DNA of 64,000 nucleotides from Congeria kusceri (Eukaryota > Mollusca > Bivalvia > Myida > Dreissenidae), in contig CM051038.1 of NCBI GenBank assembly GCA_027627225.1, forward strand, positions 40,979,341 to 41,043,340, in the 5' to 3' direction. This document shows, in pieces, positions 1 through 9,739 of this stretch; the stretch's first letter is position 1, and every line of letters starts with the position of its first letter. Made by a program: the position numbers and the translations under genes. A model generated the notes under the pieces. That model saw only the letters and a list, made by a program, of their open reading frames with translations, searched no databases and was not told the origin of the DNA.

Positions 1-260
1 GGGGCTGCCATTTTGTGCATGAATACACGGACCAAAAATTATGAAGCTGGGAACCACTAGACACAAAAGTAGTGCACAAAACACCCTTTTTTCTTATTGC
101 TTACATATATACCTTTAAAATGATACCAAAACATATCATTTAAACTGTATTTTACAAATTATATGCATCCTGCACTCAGCCACATGTGCTTATTATCTAA
201 CTGACAGCATGTAACCCTGGGGATTAGATTTCCGTTTTGGTGTAATTTGACCTTATAAAC

Positions 261-615
261 TGAACTCCATGCTCCTACTGAACTGGCGGATCCGTGGTCT
301 AGTGGTAATGCACTGGTTTCACAACTCAGGGGTCGCAGGTTCGAGCCCCCGCTACACCCTAACCTACTAACTCGTTTTTCGCATGAGACGTTAAACCGAG
401 GTGCAGTGTACTAGGTGCTTCACACCGGGCACTAAAAGACCCAGGGTCGTCTCCTGTATCTTGCACTATCCCTCGTAACCCAACTAATAAGTCTTATGGG
501 GGCGATGGCCATATGGGAGAGAATCCCGGTGCACTCGATAAAAATGTACCACACACACTACTGAACTCCATGCTCCTACTGAACTCCATGTTCCTACTGA
601 ACTCCATACTCCTCG
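261..615. repeat. 18-bp tandem repeat split by a SINE
   Basis: The unit tgaactccatgctcctac occurs at 261-278, starts again at 279, and reappears at 562-579, 580-597 and 598-615 with small changes. The SINE at 285-557 interrupts it. Bases 1-260 hold no gene I can recognise. Confidence 0.75.
285..557 (+). mobile_element. tRNA-derived SINE, MetaSINE-like body
   Basis: The head resembles a tRNA. It has an A box (tggtctagtgg, 295-305), an anticodon-loop position reading CAC (valine-like) and a B box (ggttcgagccc, 338-348). The acceptor stem does not pair well, so this is not a working tRNA gene. The body near 382-400 (gagacgttaaaccgaggt) is the kind of word seen in the conserved central domain of mollusc MetaSINEs; that assignment is from memory of the family. 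The 3' end is a short ACAC run. Flanking 10-bp copies of ctactgaact at 275-284 and 558-567 look like a target-site duplication. The target is itself tandemly repeated, so the duplication could be partly coincidental. Confidence 0.75.
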
Positions 616-1122
616 TCAGTATTCAGTGTTACGGCCACTTCTGAATCGCCTATGCTGCACATGCCACATGTTTATCCGGGCTTATCTAACTGACCAACTA
701 ACTGCATGATATGCTTGGTTAAGCATCTTTACACAATCGTTTGTATGATCAGCAATTAGAATATTCCGTGTTTCTAAATCACAGATTCCTGCTGTTTGAA
801 TTGCTTCTGCGTAAGAGATGTTCAAACAAAAAGCTGATTTCTTTTTGTACATGTGCTTTAACTGGCTGGTGTGTATTTATCATAAGTGTTTTTCAGATTC
901 CTTGTAATCCAAGCAAAGCATCTATAGCTTATTCTTGAAGCTAATGTAGTGTTTAGTTTTATTCTCTGTTCGTTTATTTGTTGCTGAATGTGCTCCTTCG
1001 AAGCCACGAGAGATAATAGGTTATGCCCCCTGTAATGGCTGCACGTGTTTTCGAGCTTGGTGTCAAAATTCAATATGGAGATTGATATAGAGGTTTAACG
1101 AGCGCGAATTGGATTATTTCAA
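616..1122. other. noncoding; probable LINE 5' region
   Basis: No coding signal is convincing. Two short overlapping frames on opposite strands (741-938 and 858-1073) resemble nothing known. Because a LINE ORF1 starts at 1123, part of this stretch is probably the element's 5' UTR, but I could not fix the 5' boundary. Confidence 0.4.
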
Positions 1123-1923
1123 ATGCCATTTAAGTCATCTATGTGTATCGATAAGTTGTGCATTGGTAAAAAGCGTGTTAGTATGATTTTACGCCTAGTG
1201 ACTTTCCTAGCTGTGCTATTGGTGATGGGTGGGAATGTGGAAATAAATCCTGGACCTCCTCGCTCCCAACAGCAAAGGCAGCTTAACTTTGCTGAACATA
1301 CAGCAGCGTCAACGACACCGACAGGTACGCCTGCATCTTCTCAGGAAGCCACTCGCCTCAAAACCTCGAGGACAGCTGTGGCATTTCTTCGTGAAATGAG
1401 AACAGATATGAAATCTGACTTATCATCCATTAACGCGGAAATAGATCACATGACTGATTCAATCAATATTCTCAAGTCTGAGAATGAACGGCTTCGAGAG
1501 GAAAATGAAAATGTTAAACAAGAGTTGTCGTCATTAAATGATAAACTTGACAGGCTAGAGGGTCATTCAAAACGCAATAACTTGCGCTTTTTAGGAATTG
1601 AAGGTCAAACACATGAGAGCTGGTCTGTCATGGAAAACAAGTTACGTTATTTTATGACAAATATGCTTGGAGTGCCCGAAATGGCCAATGTTGAACTTGA
1701 AAGGGCGCACCGTGTGGGGAGTAGCAGGTCAAATAAAAGTCCAATTGTAGCTAAATTTTCACGCTACAAGGATCGAGAGGCCGTATTACACAAGGCTAGG
1801 CAAACATTTGATAGGCAGTCGGAATACTCGGTGCGCGAGAATTACACAAAGCGTGTTCAATTACACAGACGTGAACTTGGCAAGAAACTAGTAGATGCCA
1901 TATGCAGCGATGCGTTACGATAA
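1123..1923 (+). CDS. LINE ORF1 protein with hydrophobic leader and 2A-like peptide
   Basis: A 266-residue frame. Residues 21-35, from an internal methionine, form a hydrophobic stretch like a signal sequence. GGNVEINPGP follows at residues 36-45, matching the 2A pattern D-V/I-E-x-N-P-G-P except that the first Asp is Asn. In known 2A peptides the ribosome skips the final Gly-Pro bond (here nt 1254/1255), releasing the leader from the downstream protein. Residues about 47-85 are polar and Thr/Ser/Gln-rich, 88-146 are a heptad-rich coiled coil, and from about 150 there is an L1-type RNA-binding fold with the usual SKRNNLRFLGI entry and an AHRVG block. Such ORF1 proteins coat element RNA as trimers. 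The frame ends early: the rest of the C-terminal domain is in the next frame (1895-2158). The start could be codon 1, 7 or 21; Met21 would put the leader at the very N terminus. Confidence 0.85.
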   Translation: MPFKSSMCIDKLCIGKKRVSMILRLVTFLAVLLVMGGNVEINPGPPRSQQQRQLNFAEHTAASTTPTGTPASSQEATRLKTSRTAVAFLREMRTDMKSDLSSINAEIDHMTDSINILKSENERLREENENVKQELSSLNDKLDRLEGHSKRNNLRFLGIEGQTHESWSVMENKLRYFMTNMLGVPEMANVELERAHRVGSSRSNKSPIVAKFSRYKDREAVLHKARQTFDRQSEYSVRENYTKRVQLHRRELGKKLVDAICSDALR

Positions 1924-2158
1924 GCTCATCGTAGAGGGTAGTATGTACTACTCGACCGGTGCAGTCAAGCGATTCGGGGCGTCCTGCATAGAGCGCGGTA
2001 GCCAGGGAGGAGCAGTGAGCCGTGAAAAGCAGCGACGATTGGATAGACCCACTACACGTCAGAATGGCGCGAACTTCGCCGACCAATCAAGGAGCGACAG
2101 CGAGTTTCCTTCGGTTACTCCGGTTTCCCCCCACAGCACAAGACCACACCAAAATTAA
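1895..2158 (+). pseudogene. frameshifted C terminus of LINE ORF1
   Basis: This frame reads RYDKLIVEGSMYYSTGAVKRFG, the usual end of the ORF1 C-terminal domain (a YDKL block followed by Y-rich residues). It continues the 1123-1923 protein after a frameshift near 1905-1920. The remaining residues to 2158 are low-complexity and may not be translated. I infer that an indel broke ORF1; the alternative of programmed frameshifting has no visible slippery site to support it. Confidence 0.6.
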
Positions 2159-2339
2159 ATATATTTCAGTAAAAAATAAAGAGCTGGAAATTGCAGATAA
2201 TGATTCAAAATTCGTCCCAACTTTCGTGAGTCTCTAGTAAATTAATTAGGTAGGAGTGCTGGGACACACTCCGGGTCCTCACATAATGCAGCCTTAGGCG
2301 CGGAAGGACCTCATAAACTTCGAAATACACACACCCACA
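2159..2339 (+). other. inter-ORF region of the LINE
   Basis: Noncoding stretch between the ORF1 tail and the first endonuclease residues (NIVTWNVCGFKK, starting near 2340). No internal start or other signal can be defended. Confidence 0.4.
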
Positions 2340-4895
2340 AACATTGTCACGTGGAACGTGTGTGGTTTTAAGAAATTGATGAGCCATTATAAGATTAAAA
2401 TGTACTTGAAGGGTGCAATTTTTTTTTTTTCGAAACCTGTGCAGATAGTTATGATGAATTTGATTCATATTCAGAAGGTTATACACGTTTTAGTAATATC
2501 AGACAAAAAAGAAATGTTGCTTAACGGAACAGTGGGTGTATATCGGTTTATGTTAAAAATAGTCTTGTTACCAAATTTGAGTACTCGTATATTTGAGGAA
2601 TTTAAAGATTGTGTTGTACTTCATTTCAAATGTAGTATATTTTCATATTTTACTGATATTATATTGTATATTGCCTATGTGTCACCGGAGGGATCTCCAA
2701 CATATAATGGTACGGAGAAAAATAATGGTATTAACTGTATTAAAAATAATTTGATGCAAATTACGCATTTCTTTAGAGAATGTCATCTGTTTATAGCAGG
2801 TGATTTAAATGCACGAACTAAGCAAATGTTAGATTATATTCCCGATGATAGCATTGATTTTGTATTTGATACTCAAACTGAATATGTATCAGATGAGTTT
2901 GATATGCCGAGAAAAAACAAAGGTTAAGGATACAACACTTTTGGTAAATCTCGAGTTGAATTGTGCTGCACTTACTCTATCCACATTCTTAACGGTCGTC
3001 TACATGACGATCAAGGCGGAAATTACACTTGCATAACAAATAACGGGGCAAGTGTCGTAGATTATCATATAATTTCATCAGATTTGTTTAAGATTGTTAC
3101 TAAATTTAGTGTCGATTTACGACATGAATCTGATCATTTACCAGTACGCTCCTGTTTAACTATAAATGTTGACCATGGGAATAACGTGCATTTCCATCGC
3201 CCTATAAATTACGTCACCAGTGCTGATCAAGCAAATCATGCGTATTTTTGCTATGATACATTTAAATTGAATGAGTCATATAAGGAATCATTTTCACAAT
3301 TATTTACGGAGCTATTTCACACTGCACAAAACAAAATTATGGGCGACATACAAAATAACATAGATAGTGCTATTCAAAAGTTTATTTCTGTTTACAAATA
3401 AGCAGCTAATAATATGAGAATACGCAGCAATATGAGGTCAAAGTGTAAACTACTTAATTGTATCCAACCAAGGTGGGATAACGAGTGCGCGTCAACTAAG
3501 CAGGACAAATATGCTGCGTGGAGACGCTTTAGATGGACAAGTAATGAACATGATTTACAGATTTTTCTAAATTTGCGAACGCACTTTAAACATTTATGTC
3601 GACGTAAAAAAGACGATTATCAAACAGCAATGAGATGTAAGCTAGTTGACTCCAGAAATAATCCAGACGCCTTTTGGAGGATTTTAAAAACGACACTGTA
3701 TGCAAAATACTTCATTAGAATCAAATATAAACCCAAATGATTGGGTGATATATTTTAAAGATTTACTATATAAAAACAATCTACCACCAATTATAACCAC
3801 TTCTGTCGATACCGATTATAAACCTGATGATATGTTACATTCCCCAATAACAGAATCTGAAATTTTAAATAGTATTAAACAACTAAAGAATGGGAAATGA
3901 AGTGGTATTGATTGAATTGGAGCAGAATTCTATATATAAAAAATACCTGTCACATTATTTGTCCCATTTTATGTGTTCTATTTAATTCAGTTTTAGACAC
4001 CGGTGTCTTCCCAAACAGCTGGTGTGAAAGCATCATAGTTCTGATACACAAATCTGGGTCTAAAACTGATCCATCGAACTATAGAGGTATTTCTCTTATA
4101 AATGTTTTGTATAAGATTTTTTCTAATATTATTCATTTTAGATTAACTAAATGGGCAGTGTATTTTGACAAAATTGAAGAGTCCCAGGCGGCCTTTCGCG
4201 CTGGATACTCTACCGCGGATAAAATGTTTATACTACAAAGTATTGTTAAAAAATATTTAACAAAACCGGGAGGGAGATTTTACGTTTTATACTTTGACTT
4301 TAAGAAAGCTTACGATGGATTAGTGCACCGTGACCTATTGTTCAAACTTAATTAACAATATTGGGGAAAAGGGGAAAATATTTGATGTTTTAGTGTCAAT
4401 GTATTCCAATCTCCAAAGCCGTATTCGCGTTCAAGACCAAAATAAAATTAATGCCTACGGATCGGAACGAAACAGTCATGTGTCCAATTTAGCAACCGAA
4501 TCGTTTAGATGCAATTGTGGTACACGACAAGGGGACGTAACTAGTACAATTCTCTCCAACCTCTATATCAATGAGTTACCCCGCTTTTTAAGAAACGAAG
4601 GTCACAGAGGCATATTTCATGTCTCCCGGACTTAATATGTTTACTGTTTGCAAATTGTGCTGAAACAGCGATTAATTGACAAAATCAAATAAACAGTGTC
4701 TCACAAATTTTGCGAATATACGGGTATGTTGAACTATGCAATGTTATTGAGTTAGAATTCCACTTTGTACCCTGCTGTCCCTTGTATAATGACTTAAGGC
4801 AAAAATATAAAATTTCAAATGCTTTTAGTACTTTTAATAAATTTGTTAATCTCATGTCATCAGAAAAAAATTGGTTTGTTAAGACGATTTTCTAA
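2340..4895 (+). pseudogene. broken LINE ORF2: endonuclease and reverse transcriptase
   Basis: The AP-like endonuclease begins with NIVTWNVCG near 2340. It continues with YVSPEG and AGDLNART (about 2668-2820) and ends with ILNGRLHDD, VDYHIISSD and SDHLP (2985-3145), which are nuclease active-site blocks. In-frame stops lie at 2925-2927 and 3399-3401. The RT follows with frameshifts near 3700, 3940 and 4335. NYRGISLIN is near 4079, motif A (YFDFKKAYD) near 4290-4318 and motif B (GTRQGDVTS) near 4519-4545. Motif C, the catalytic Asp-Asp box expected near 4635-4660, is ruined by small deletions. After about 4725 the sequence jumps to the Cys/His-rich tail (FHFVPCCPLYNDLR, about 4757-4800), so the connector region is missing. 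A segment matching it lies at 6006-6714. Confidence 0.85.
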
Positions 4896-4921
4896 ATTGA
4901 CGTGCTTTGCGATGTAACGAC

Positions 4922-5794
4922 GATAGTGTTGCTTCTTAACCTACTAGATAGTGTTGCTTCTTAACCTACTAGATAGTGTTGCTTCTTAACCTACTAGATA
5001 GTGTTGCTTCTTAACCTACTAGATAGTGTTGCTTCTTAACCTACTAGATAGTGTTGCTTCTTAACCGACTAGATAGTGTTGCTTCTTAACCTACTAGATA
5101 GTGTTGCTTCTTAACCGACTAGATAGTGTTGCTTCTTAACCTACTAGATAGTGTTGCTTCTTAACCTACTAGATAGTGTTGCTTCTTAACCTACTAGATA
5201 GTGTTGCTTCTTAACCTACTAGATAGTGTTGCTTCTTAACCTACTAGATAGTGTTGCTTCTTAACCTACTAGATAGTGTTGCTTCTTAACCTACTAGATA
5301 GTGTTGCTTCTTAACCTACTAGATAGTGTTGCTTCTTAACCGACTAGATAGTGTTGCTTCTTAACCTACTAGATAGTGTTGCTTCTTAACCTACTAGATA
5401 GTGTTGCTTCTTAACCTACTAGATAGTGTTGCTTCTTAACCTACTAGATAGTGTTGCTTCTTAACCTACTAGATAGTGTTGCTTCTTAACCTACTAGATA
5501 GTGTTGCTTCTTAACCTACTAGATAGTGTTGCTTCTTAACCTACTAGATAGTGTTGCTTCTTAACCTACTAGATAGTGTTGCTTCTAACCTACTAGATAG
5601 TGTTGCTTCTTAACCTACTAGATAGTGTTGCTTCTTAACCTACTAGATAGTGTTGCTTCTTAACCTACTAGATAGTGTTGCTTCTTAACCTACTAGATAG
5701 TGTTGCTTCTTAACCTACTAGACAGTGTTGCTTCTTAACCTACTAGATAGTGTTGCTTCTTAACCTACTAGATAGTGTTGCTTCTTAACCTACT
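4922..5794 (+). repeat. 25-bp minisatellite, 35 copies
   Basis: The unit gatagtgttgcttcttaacc plus tacta is repeated 35 times, giving 873 nt after one 1-nt deletion near 5586 and one missing final base. Variation is slight: a few units read ccgact for cctact, and one reads gacagtg. The near identity implies recent expansion or homogenisation. The array lies between the end of LINE ORF2 and the LINE 3' end, so it grew within the element's 3' UTR. Confidence 0.97.
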
Positions 5795-6005
5795 TATAAC
5801 ATAAGTCAATCAATCCACTTTATAGATATATATGTTTTTGTATAATATTTTTTATAAAGCCTGCTTAGTATAGTTGGAATTATGTATTTTGAACTTGTAA
5901 TGTTGCTAATGGCCATCTTTCATTATGTGTTTTGTAAATGGCGAAAGGCATTGCTCATGCCGATTTGCCAAATAAACCAGTATAAACCAGTTGATTAATG
6001 AAAAA
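5795..6005 (+). other. LINE 3' UTR remnant
   Basis: Noncoding sequence after the minisatellite. It ends in repeated caaataaaccagt-type words and a short A-rich stretch (gaaaaaaga near 6000-6008). I read it as the LINE 3' end because it follows ORF2 and ends in A-rich DNA; a second copy would be needed to prove the boundary. Confidence 0.5.
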
Positions 6006-6714
6006 AGACAGAAATTATTGTTTTTAGAAATGGCGGCCCTCTACGTTCATATGAAAATTGGAATTATAACGGTGTCCACCTAAATGTAACATCTGTTTAT
6101 AAATATATGTGGTTGATATACCGACAAAAGTTAACGTGGACAAAGGCTAAGGTTAAACTAGCTGGCCAAGCAAACAAATCAATTAATGCTAATAAGTCTT
6201 ATCAGTGTACGTTTGGTAAATTTCAGCTACAATAATATTTCAATTTATTTGACTCCATGGTAAAACCCATTCTGATGTACGGTGCAGATATATGAGGCTT
6301 TGAATATTCAGATGTTATTGAAAAGATACATTTGCAATATTGTAGGCAATTTTTAGGTGTGAACCACTCTACGAATAATGCAATGACTTTAGGACAATGT
6401 GGTAGATTACCCCTGTGTATTGAATACCATACTGAATGCATTCAATATTGGTGTAAACTTCTACACATGCCAATTCATCGATACCCCAGAAAATGTTATC
6501 TTATGCTTAAACATCAAGATGATATAGGGAGAATACACTTGGCTACTTCCTTAAAAAAACACTTCTATTTCGCTTTGGCTTTGATTTTGCTTGGCTTAGC
6601 CAAGAAATTGGAGACGTTAAGGGATTTTTGATTGCGTTCAAGAAGCTTATAATTGATTGTAAATATCAAGATTGGCATAACTCAATAACTGAATCAACAC
6701 GATGTGATACATCA
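6006..6714 (+). pseudogene. LINE ORF2 connector fragment, displaced
   Basis: Translation gives EIIVFRNGGPLRSYENW, then MVKPILMYGADI, HLQYCRQFLGVNHST and GRLPLCIEYH. This is the standard segment between the RT and the C-terminal tail in this type of LINE. It is interrupted by stops (for example in the YGADI-x-GF block near 6293) and a frameshift near 6550, then reads on as WLSQEIGDVKGF and DWHNSITESTRCDT to about 6714. The main element at 2340-4895 lacks this interval, and the fragment sits downstream of that element's 3' UTR. It may be a separate truncated insertion of a related element or a piece moved by rearrangement. Confidence 0.8.
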
Positions 6715-6910
6715 TGAAATTATTTCTACGGCCATTCTCCCCCTACCTCTGATTCAAGTAGGGCAGTTGTCAGTTACTGGCATAAGTATGTGCACTTAGT
6801 ACTGGTAAACCGCTTAGATCGGCTAAGCTTGCCCAGGATAGGTGAGTAGGTTAACTGACCAAGTAATATGACTCTGAAATATTGTTAAATACGGCGAAAA
6901 ATCCAAATAA
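6713..6910 (+). mobile_element. 5'-truncated SINE body and tail
   Basis: It shares tgaaat-atttct-cggccattctccccctacc, agttgtcagttactggcata and agtatgtgca with the SINE at 18383, but has no tRNA head. It continues with gtgagtaggttaactgacc and ends in aaatccaaataaacaaag. It abuts the LINE connector fragment. Confidence 0.75.
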
Positions 6911-7193
6911 ACAAAGAAGATCCTAATGTTGCTTCGGCTAATTTGAAATATTCGAACTACACTGGTCAAATAGAAGGGGTGCAACGTTCCAAAACTATAG
7001 AGGATAAATTCCTATCAAGTTATACGTAATAATGACAATGCACAGTTTGCATAAAATAATAGCTTTCATAATTATAATAGCAATTCAACTTAAATAAACT
7101 ACGTGTAATTATTTTGTAATTTTGGAGCAATAAATCTTTCGAGTGTCATTTCTATATTTGTACACTATAAATAGCCACATGAGCGGCGTGTAT
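6911..7193. other. noncoding, nothing recognised
   Basis: AT-rich sequence with no coding signal or repeat that I recognise. Confidence 0.4.
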
Positions 7194-7480
7194 GTACCTA
7201 TCAATAGCGGCGGGCATATACGGGACTTTAAACTCTGACTTGAAGCGATTCCCGACAGGCGGGAATTTGACACGCCGATGATTCCGGGTCCCCGGAAATA
7301 TACTTTGGTCGGATTTTAAATCCCGGACCATTTGATACACCAAGCATCTCCCCCTACTGTGGTGATTTAGTCAAAAATGCTTGGCTCTAGGGTGGGGATT
7401 TAGAACCCCAAAATCAAATTAGTCAAATTCTCCTGGGTCAGCCCGCCGCTCGCTGCCTGGGGAAAAATATTGATAGGTGC
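7194..7480 (+). mobile_element. M1 MITE-like repeat, copy 1
   Basis: Starts with gtacctatcaat and ends with attgataggtgc, forming short terminal inverted repeats; the left end looks shortened. The inside contains gacaggcgggaatttgaca, gattccgggtc, gattttaaatcccgg and aaaatgcttggctctagggt. The same words recur in order at 19289 and 43030. It carries no coding capacity; the short reverse-strand frame over it is a by-product of the repeat. Confidence 0.7.
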
Positions 7481-8370
7481 AATATTGCTATGGCATATTG
7501 ACCATATACTCGCGAATTACAATAATATATTATGTTCTTCAAAAACATATGGTTGAAATTCCTGTTAATCTTTTGAGCTAGGTAATATTTATTTACAAGT
7601 GTGATAATAGTCTATAGGATTATTTAAAATGTATTCATTTGTGTTCAATGCCATTTTCAATCTGCACGTTTAAATCACATATTAAATCCTAATAGCGGAT
7701 TGGTCCATACACATATATGTTGCATTCAAACTACAACACGGACTGTAACATATGTAACTCAGTTAATTATTACATGTTTACCAAGTGTCGACAGATTTTG
7801 AATACGCGTACGTTCTGGCAAGGGAGAATACCTCGCGAGCAGTTGTCTTGCTATTATAATCAGAGTTGCCTCCCGTTTACGACACTAGCCGAGAACGTCC
7901 GAATGAATTTCCTCGTGCATCACAGACTGCCGGCCATGACAATGGCAAGGCTGAGAAAAAGAGCGATTTCTTTTTCTGTTAAAACATTAAACAAGGGCAC
8001 ACAAATTTAAATCTTGATGGAGAATGAAGCGCTGTAACCCGAGTCATATCAGGTACGCGAAATGAGTTCGTTCTACGAGCCATTTTTTTAAATGAAATAT
8101 TTGGCTGAACTACGTGGGATATTTTCAGTTTTTCGGTCTGCCTTGTTTGCAATGTTTACATAGTTTCAGGCCCGCCGCCGGCTATTTAAAAGTGGTCCTT
8201 CTAAATTATATATGAAAACAAAAAATAATAGGGGGGGGGAGGTAACCCGTACCCCGGACATTTTTCCAAGAGCGTTTTCTAGCGTATCTCAGACTATTTT
8301 AACCCTTATCACCAGCTGTTTTTAGGCTGTATATATATATATATAGATATATATATATCCTCGATTACCG
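7481..8370. other. mostly noncoding; unrecognised 97-codon frame
   Basis: The frame at 7717-8010 (+) encodes a 97-residue peptide with an NTDCNICNS cluster near residue 8 and a basic, Arg-rich centre. I recognise no family and see no splice context. Other contents are a run of nine G at about 8232-8240 and an AT microsatellite at 8330-8358. Confidence 0.3.
8330..8358. repeat. AT dinucleotide microsatellite
   Basis: Alternating AT for 29 nt with one G interruption (tatagatata). Confidence 0.9.
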
Positions 8371-9354
8371 TAAATTCGCGACCCTAACATTAAATGTCAA
8401 TAATCAAATTATTTCAACAATTTGAACATAATATTTAGAACAAATGTTTGAAAATAAATATATATACCGCTGTTTTTTTAACTTATTTATCCAAAACAAC
8501 GTTTAACACTTCTAGCAGGTCAACATTGTTTACGTAAGTGTCAAGCAGTCGCCATCTTATTTAACTATCATTGATTCGCGGATATGACGTCATCCCATCA
8601 TTCCTAGAAAATAATCTTCAATTAGGCCGCATGTACAAAAAGTTTTGGATTATCGTATTAACAGTGAATTTTATTTTTTTAAAATAAATCTGAAATGTAA
8701 TTCTTCCTTATCACAAAAGCACATTTAAGTAATACTATACCAGTGGGGAAACACGTTTTTAGGTAAATTGATTATTGCATTTAAGGTGGCTTATAGATTC
8801 TAAAATCCAGGATGATTAAGTTTAAGCAAGAAAAACATAATCAATTACTTTTTTCATTTTGTTTGCAGTATATTATTGTAGGGTGTGTTTTTAATTTGTA
8901 GGTGAATAGAGCCTGTACAATTTCCTAAATGCCTCTTGAGTAACCATAATTCTATGCAACAGGCTAAAATTCACTTAAAATTAATGTACTGAAAAACACA
9001 CAATAAACTTTGCTCGGCCTTAGTTACGACACACTGCCGAATCATGTCCCATATATGGAAGTTCTACTACAACATCGGGCGAAAACAAAAAATTTCCGGT
9101 TTGTATTTGTATTGAAAACACAAAATGTAACTTCCTGGTGTTTTGGGAATAAGAAAACATGGTGTTTTTATATCAGGTATCATGTCCAATGCCTTTGTCT
9201 GTTTAAAATGCAGTTTCTTCACTCAATATTCGGTCACATGGTCCATTGGACATGTATAAAGAAATTCCCGCGGCCACGTATGCGCATGCGCAAATGCCGT
9301 AGACGATCACGTGACAATAACAACATCCGCGAATCAATGGTAGTCGCGAATTTA
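8371..9354. other. inverted-repeat segment, possible foldback DNA element
   Basis: Two pairs of perfect inverted repeats bound this 1-kb stretch: taaattcgcgac at 8371-8382 pairs with gtcgcgaattta at 9343-9354, and cattgattcgcggat at 8569-8583 pairs with atccgcgaatcaatg at 9325-9339. On the left the two motifs are about 190 nt apart; on the right they nearly touch. No transposase is present. The longest frame inside (9010-9393, 127 codons) has no recognisable domain. A nonautonomous DNA transposon is the simplest reading, without a proven target duplication. Confidence 0.5.
9281..9315. promoter_or_regulatory. NRF1-like palindrome next to a CACGTG E-box
   Basis: tgcgcatgcgca at 9281-9292 equals the palindromic NRF1 consensus, and atcacgtgac at 9306-9315 is a USF/TFE-type E-box. 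In animals both are typical of CpG-type housekeeping promoters. No first exon is evident nearby, and the site lies within the inverted-repeat segment at 8371-9354, so it may be carried by a transposon. Confidence 0.35.
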
Positions 9355-9454
9355 GGGGAGTTGACGATATATATAAAGCTCAACGGGGCATAATACAATA
9401 TATCATTGCGTCAAAATGTCAAAGAGATAACGTCAACAATTATTATATAAAATT

Positions 9455-9739
9455 TTAATGTGGTTTAAATATATGAATAAAATATTGCTCTTTCACTAAC
9501 CTAGCTGAAACACTGTTGGAAAAAAAGTTTATAAAAAGGAAAAATTTGAAATTTCGGTTGAGATGTAGAACACTCATCCAGGTGTTTATTAAAGGCATCG
9601 GTCTTGTTGAGGAGTCTCGCATTTGTTGTTCATGAACAGATCTTCTATGTCTAAGTTTATCGCCAGTTTGTCCAATATAAATTTTCTTGCATCCATTGCA
9701 TACTAATACATAAATAACATTTTTAACATCAAACGACAT
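9455..9739 (-). pseudogene. GIY-YIG endonuclease domain of Penelope-like element
   Basis: The 94-residue open segment reads VIYVLVCNGCKKIYIGQTGD followed by LRHRRSVHEQQ. IYV and YIG are the two strands of the GIY-YIG motif, with the usual following Arg/His residues. In these retroelements the nuclease nicks the target DNA to prime reverse transcription. The segment is open to its stop (ending in IFKPH), but its link to the RT is broken by frameshifts, so it is an exposed fragment of a larger dead gene and is unlikely to be expressed alone. The cysteine motif normally preceding the domain is only partly kept (CNDPRC). Confidence 0.85.

Larger units (their letters stand above)
1123..6005 (+). 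mobile_element. degenerate APE-type non-LTR retrotransposon (LINE)
   Basis: The order is ORF1 (coiled coil plus RNA-binding domain), a gap, ORF2 with an AP-like endonuclease and reverse transcriptase, then a 3' region. A 25-bp minisatellite interrupts the 3' region. ORF2 carries stops, frameshifts and a deletion of the connector region, so the copy is dead. The protein motifs put it among APE-type elements with a Transposase_22-like ORF1; I cannot resolve the clade (CR1, L2 or Jockey group) by eye. The 3' region ends with caaataaaccag motifs near 5970-5992. The 5' end is not defined. Confidence 0.85.

Noticed and set aside
287..358. tRNA-Val gene
   Set aside because: A and B boxes are present, but acceptor and anticodon stems pair poorly and a SINE body follows without a terminator.
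4922..5794. CRISPR array
   Set aside because: Units are contiguous with no unique spacers, in a eukaryotic retrotransposon context.
7152..7343. Conserved peptide shared with reverse-strand frames at 19160 and 43037
   Set aside because: The similarity comes from the M1 repeat itself; the frames are not preserved as a unit and M1 has no coding capacity.
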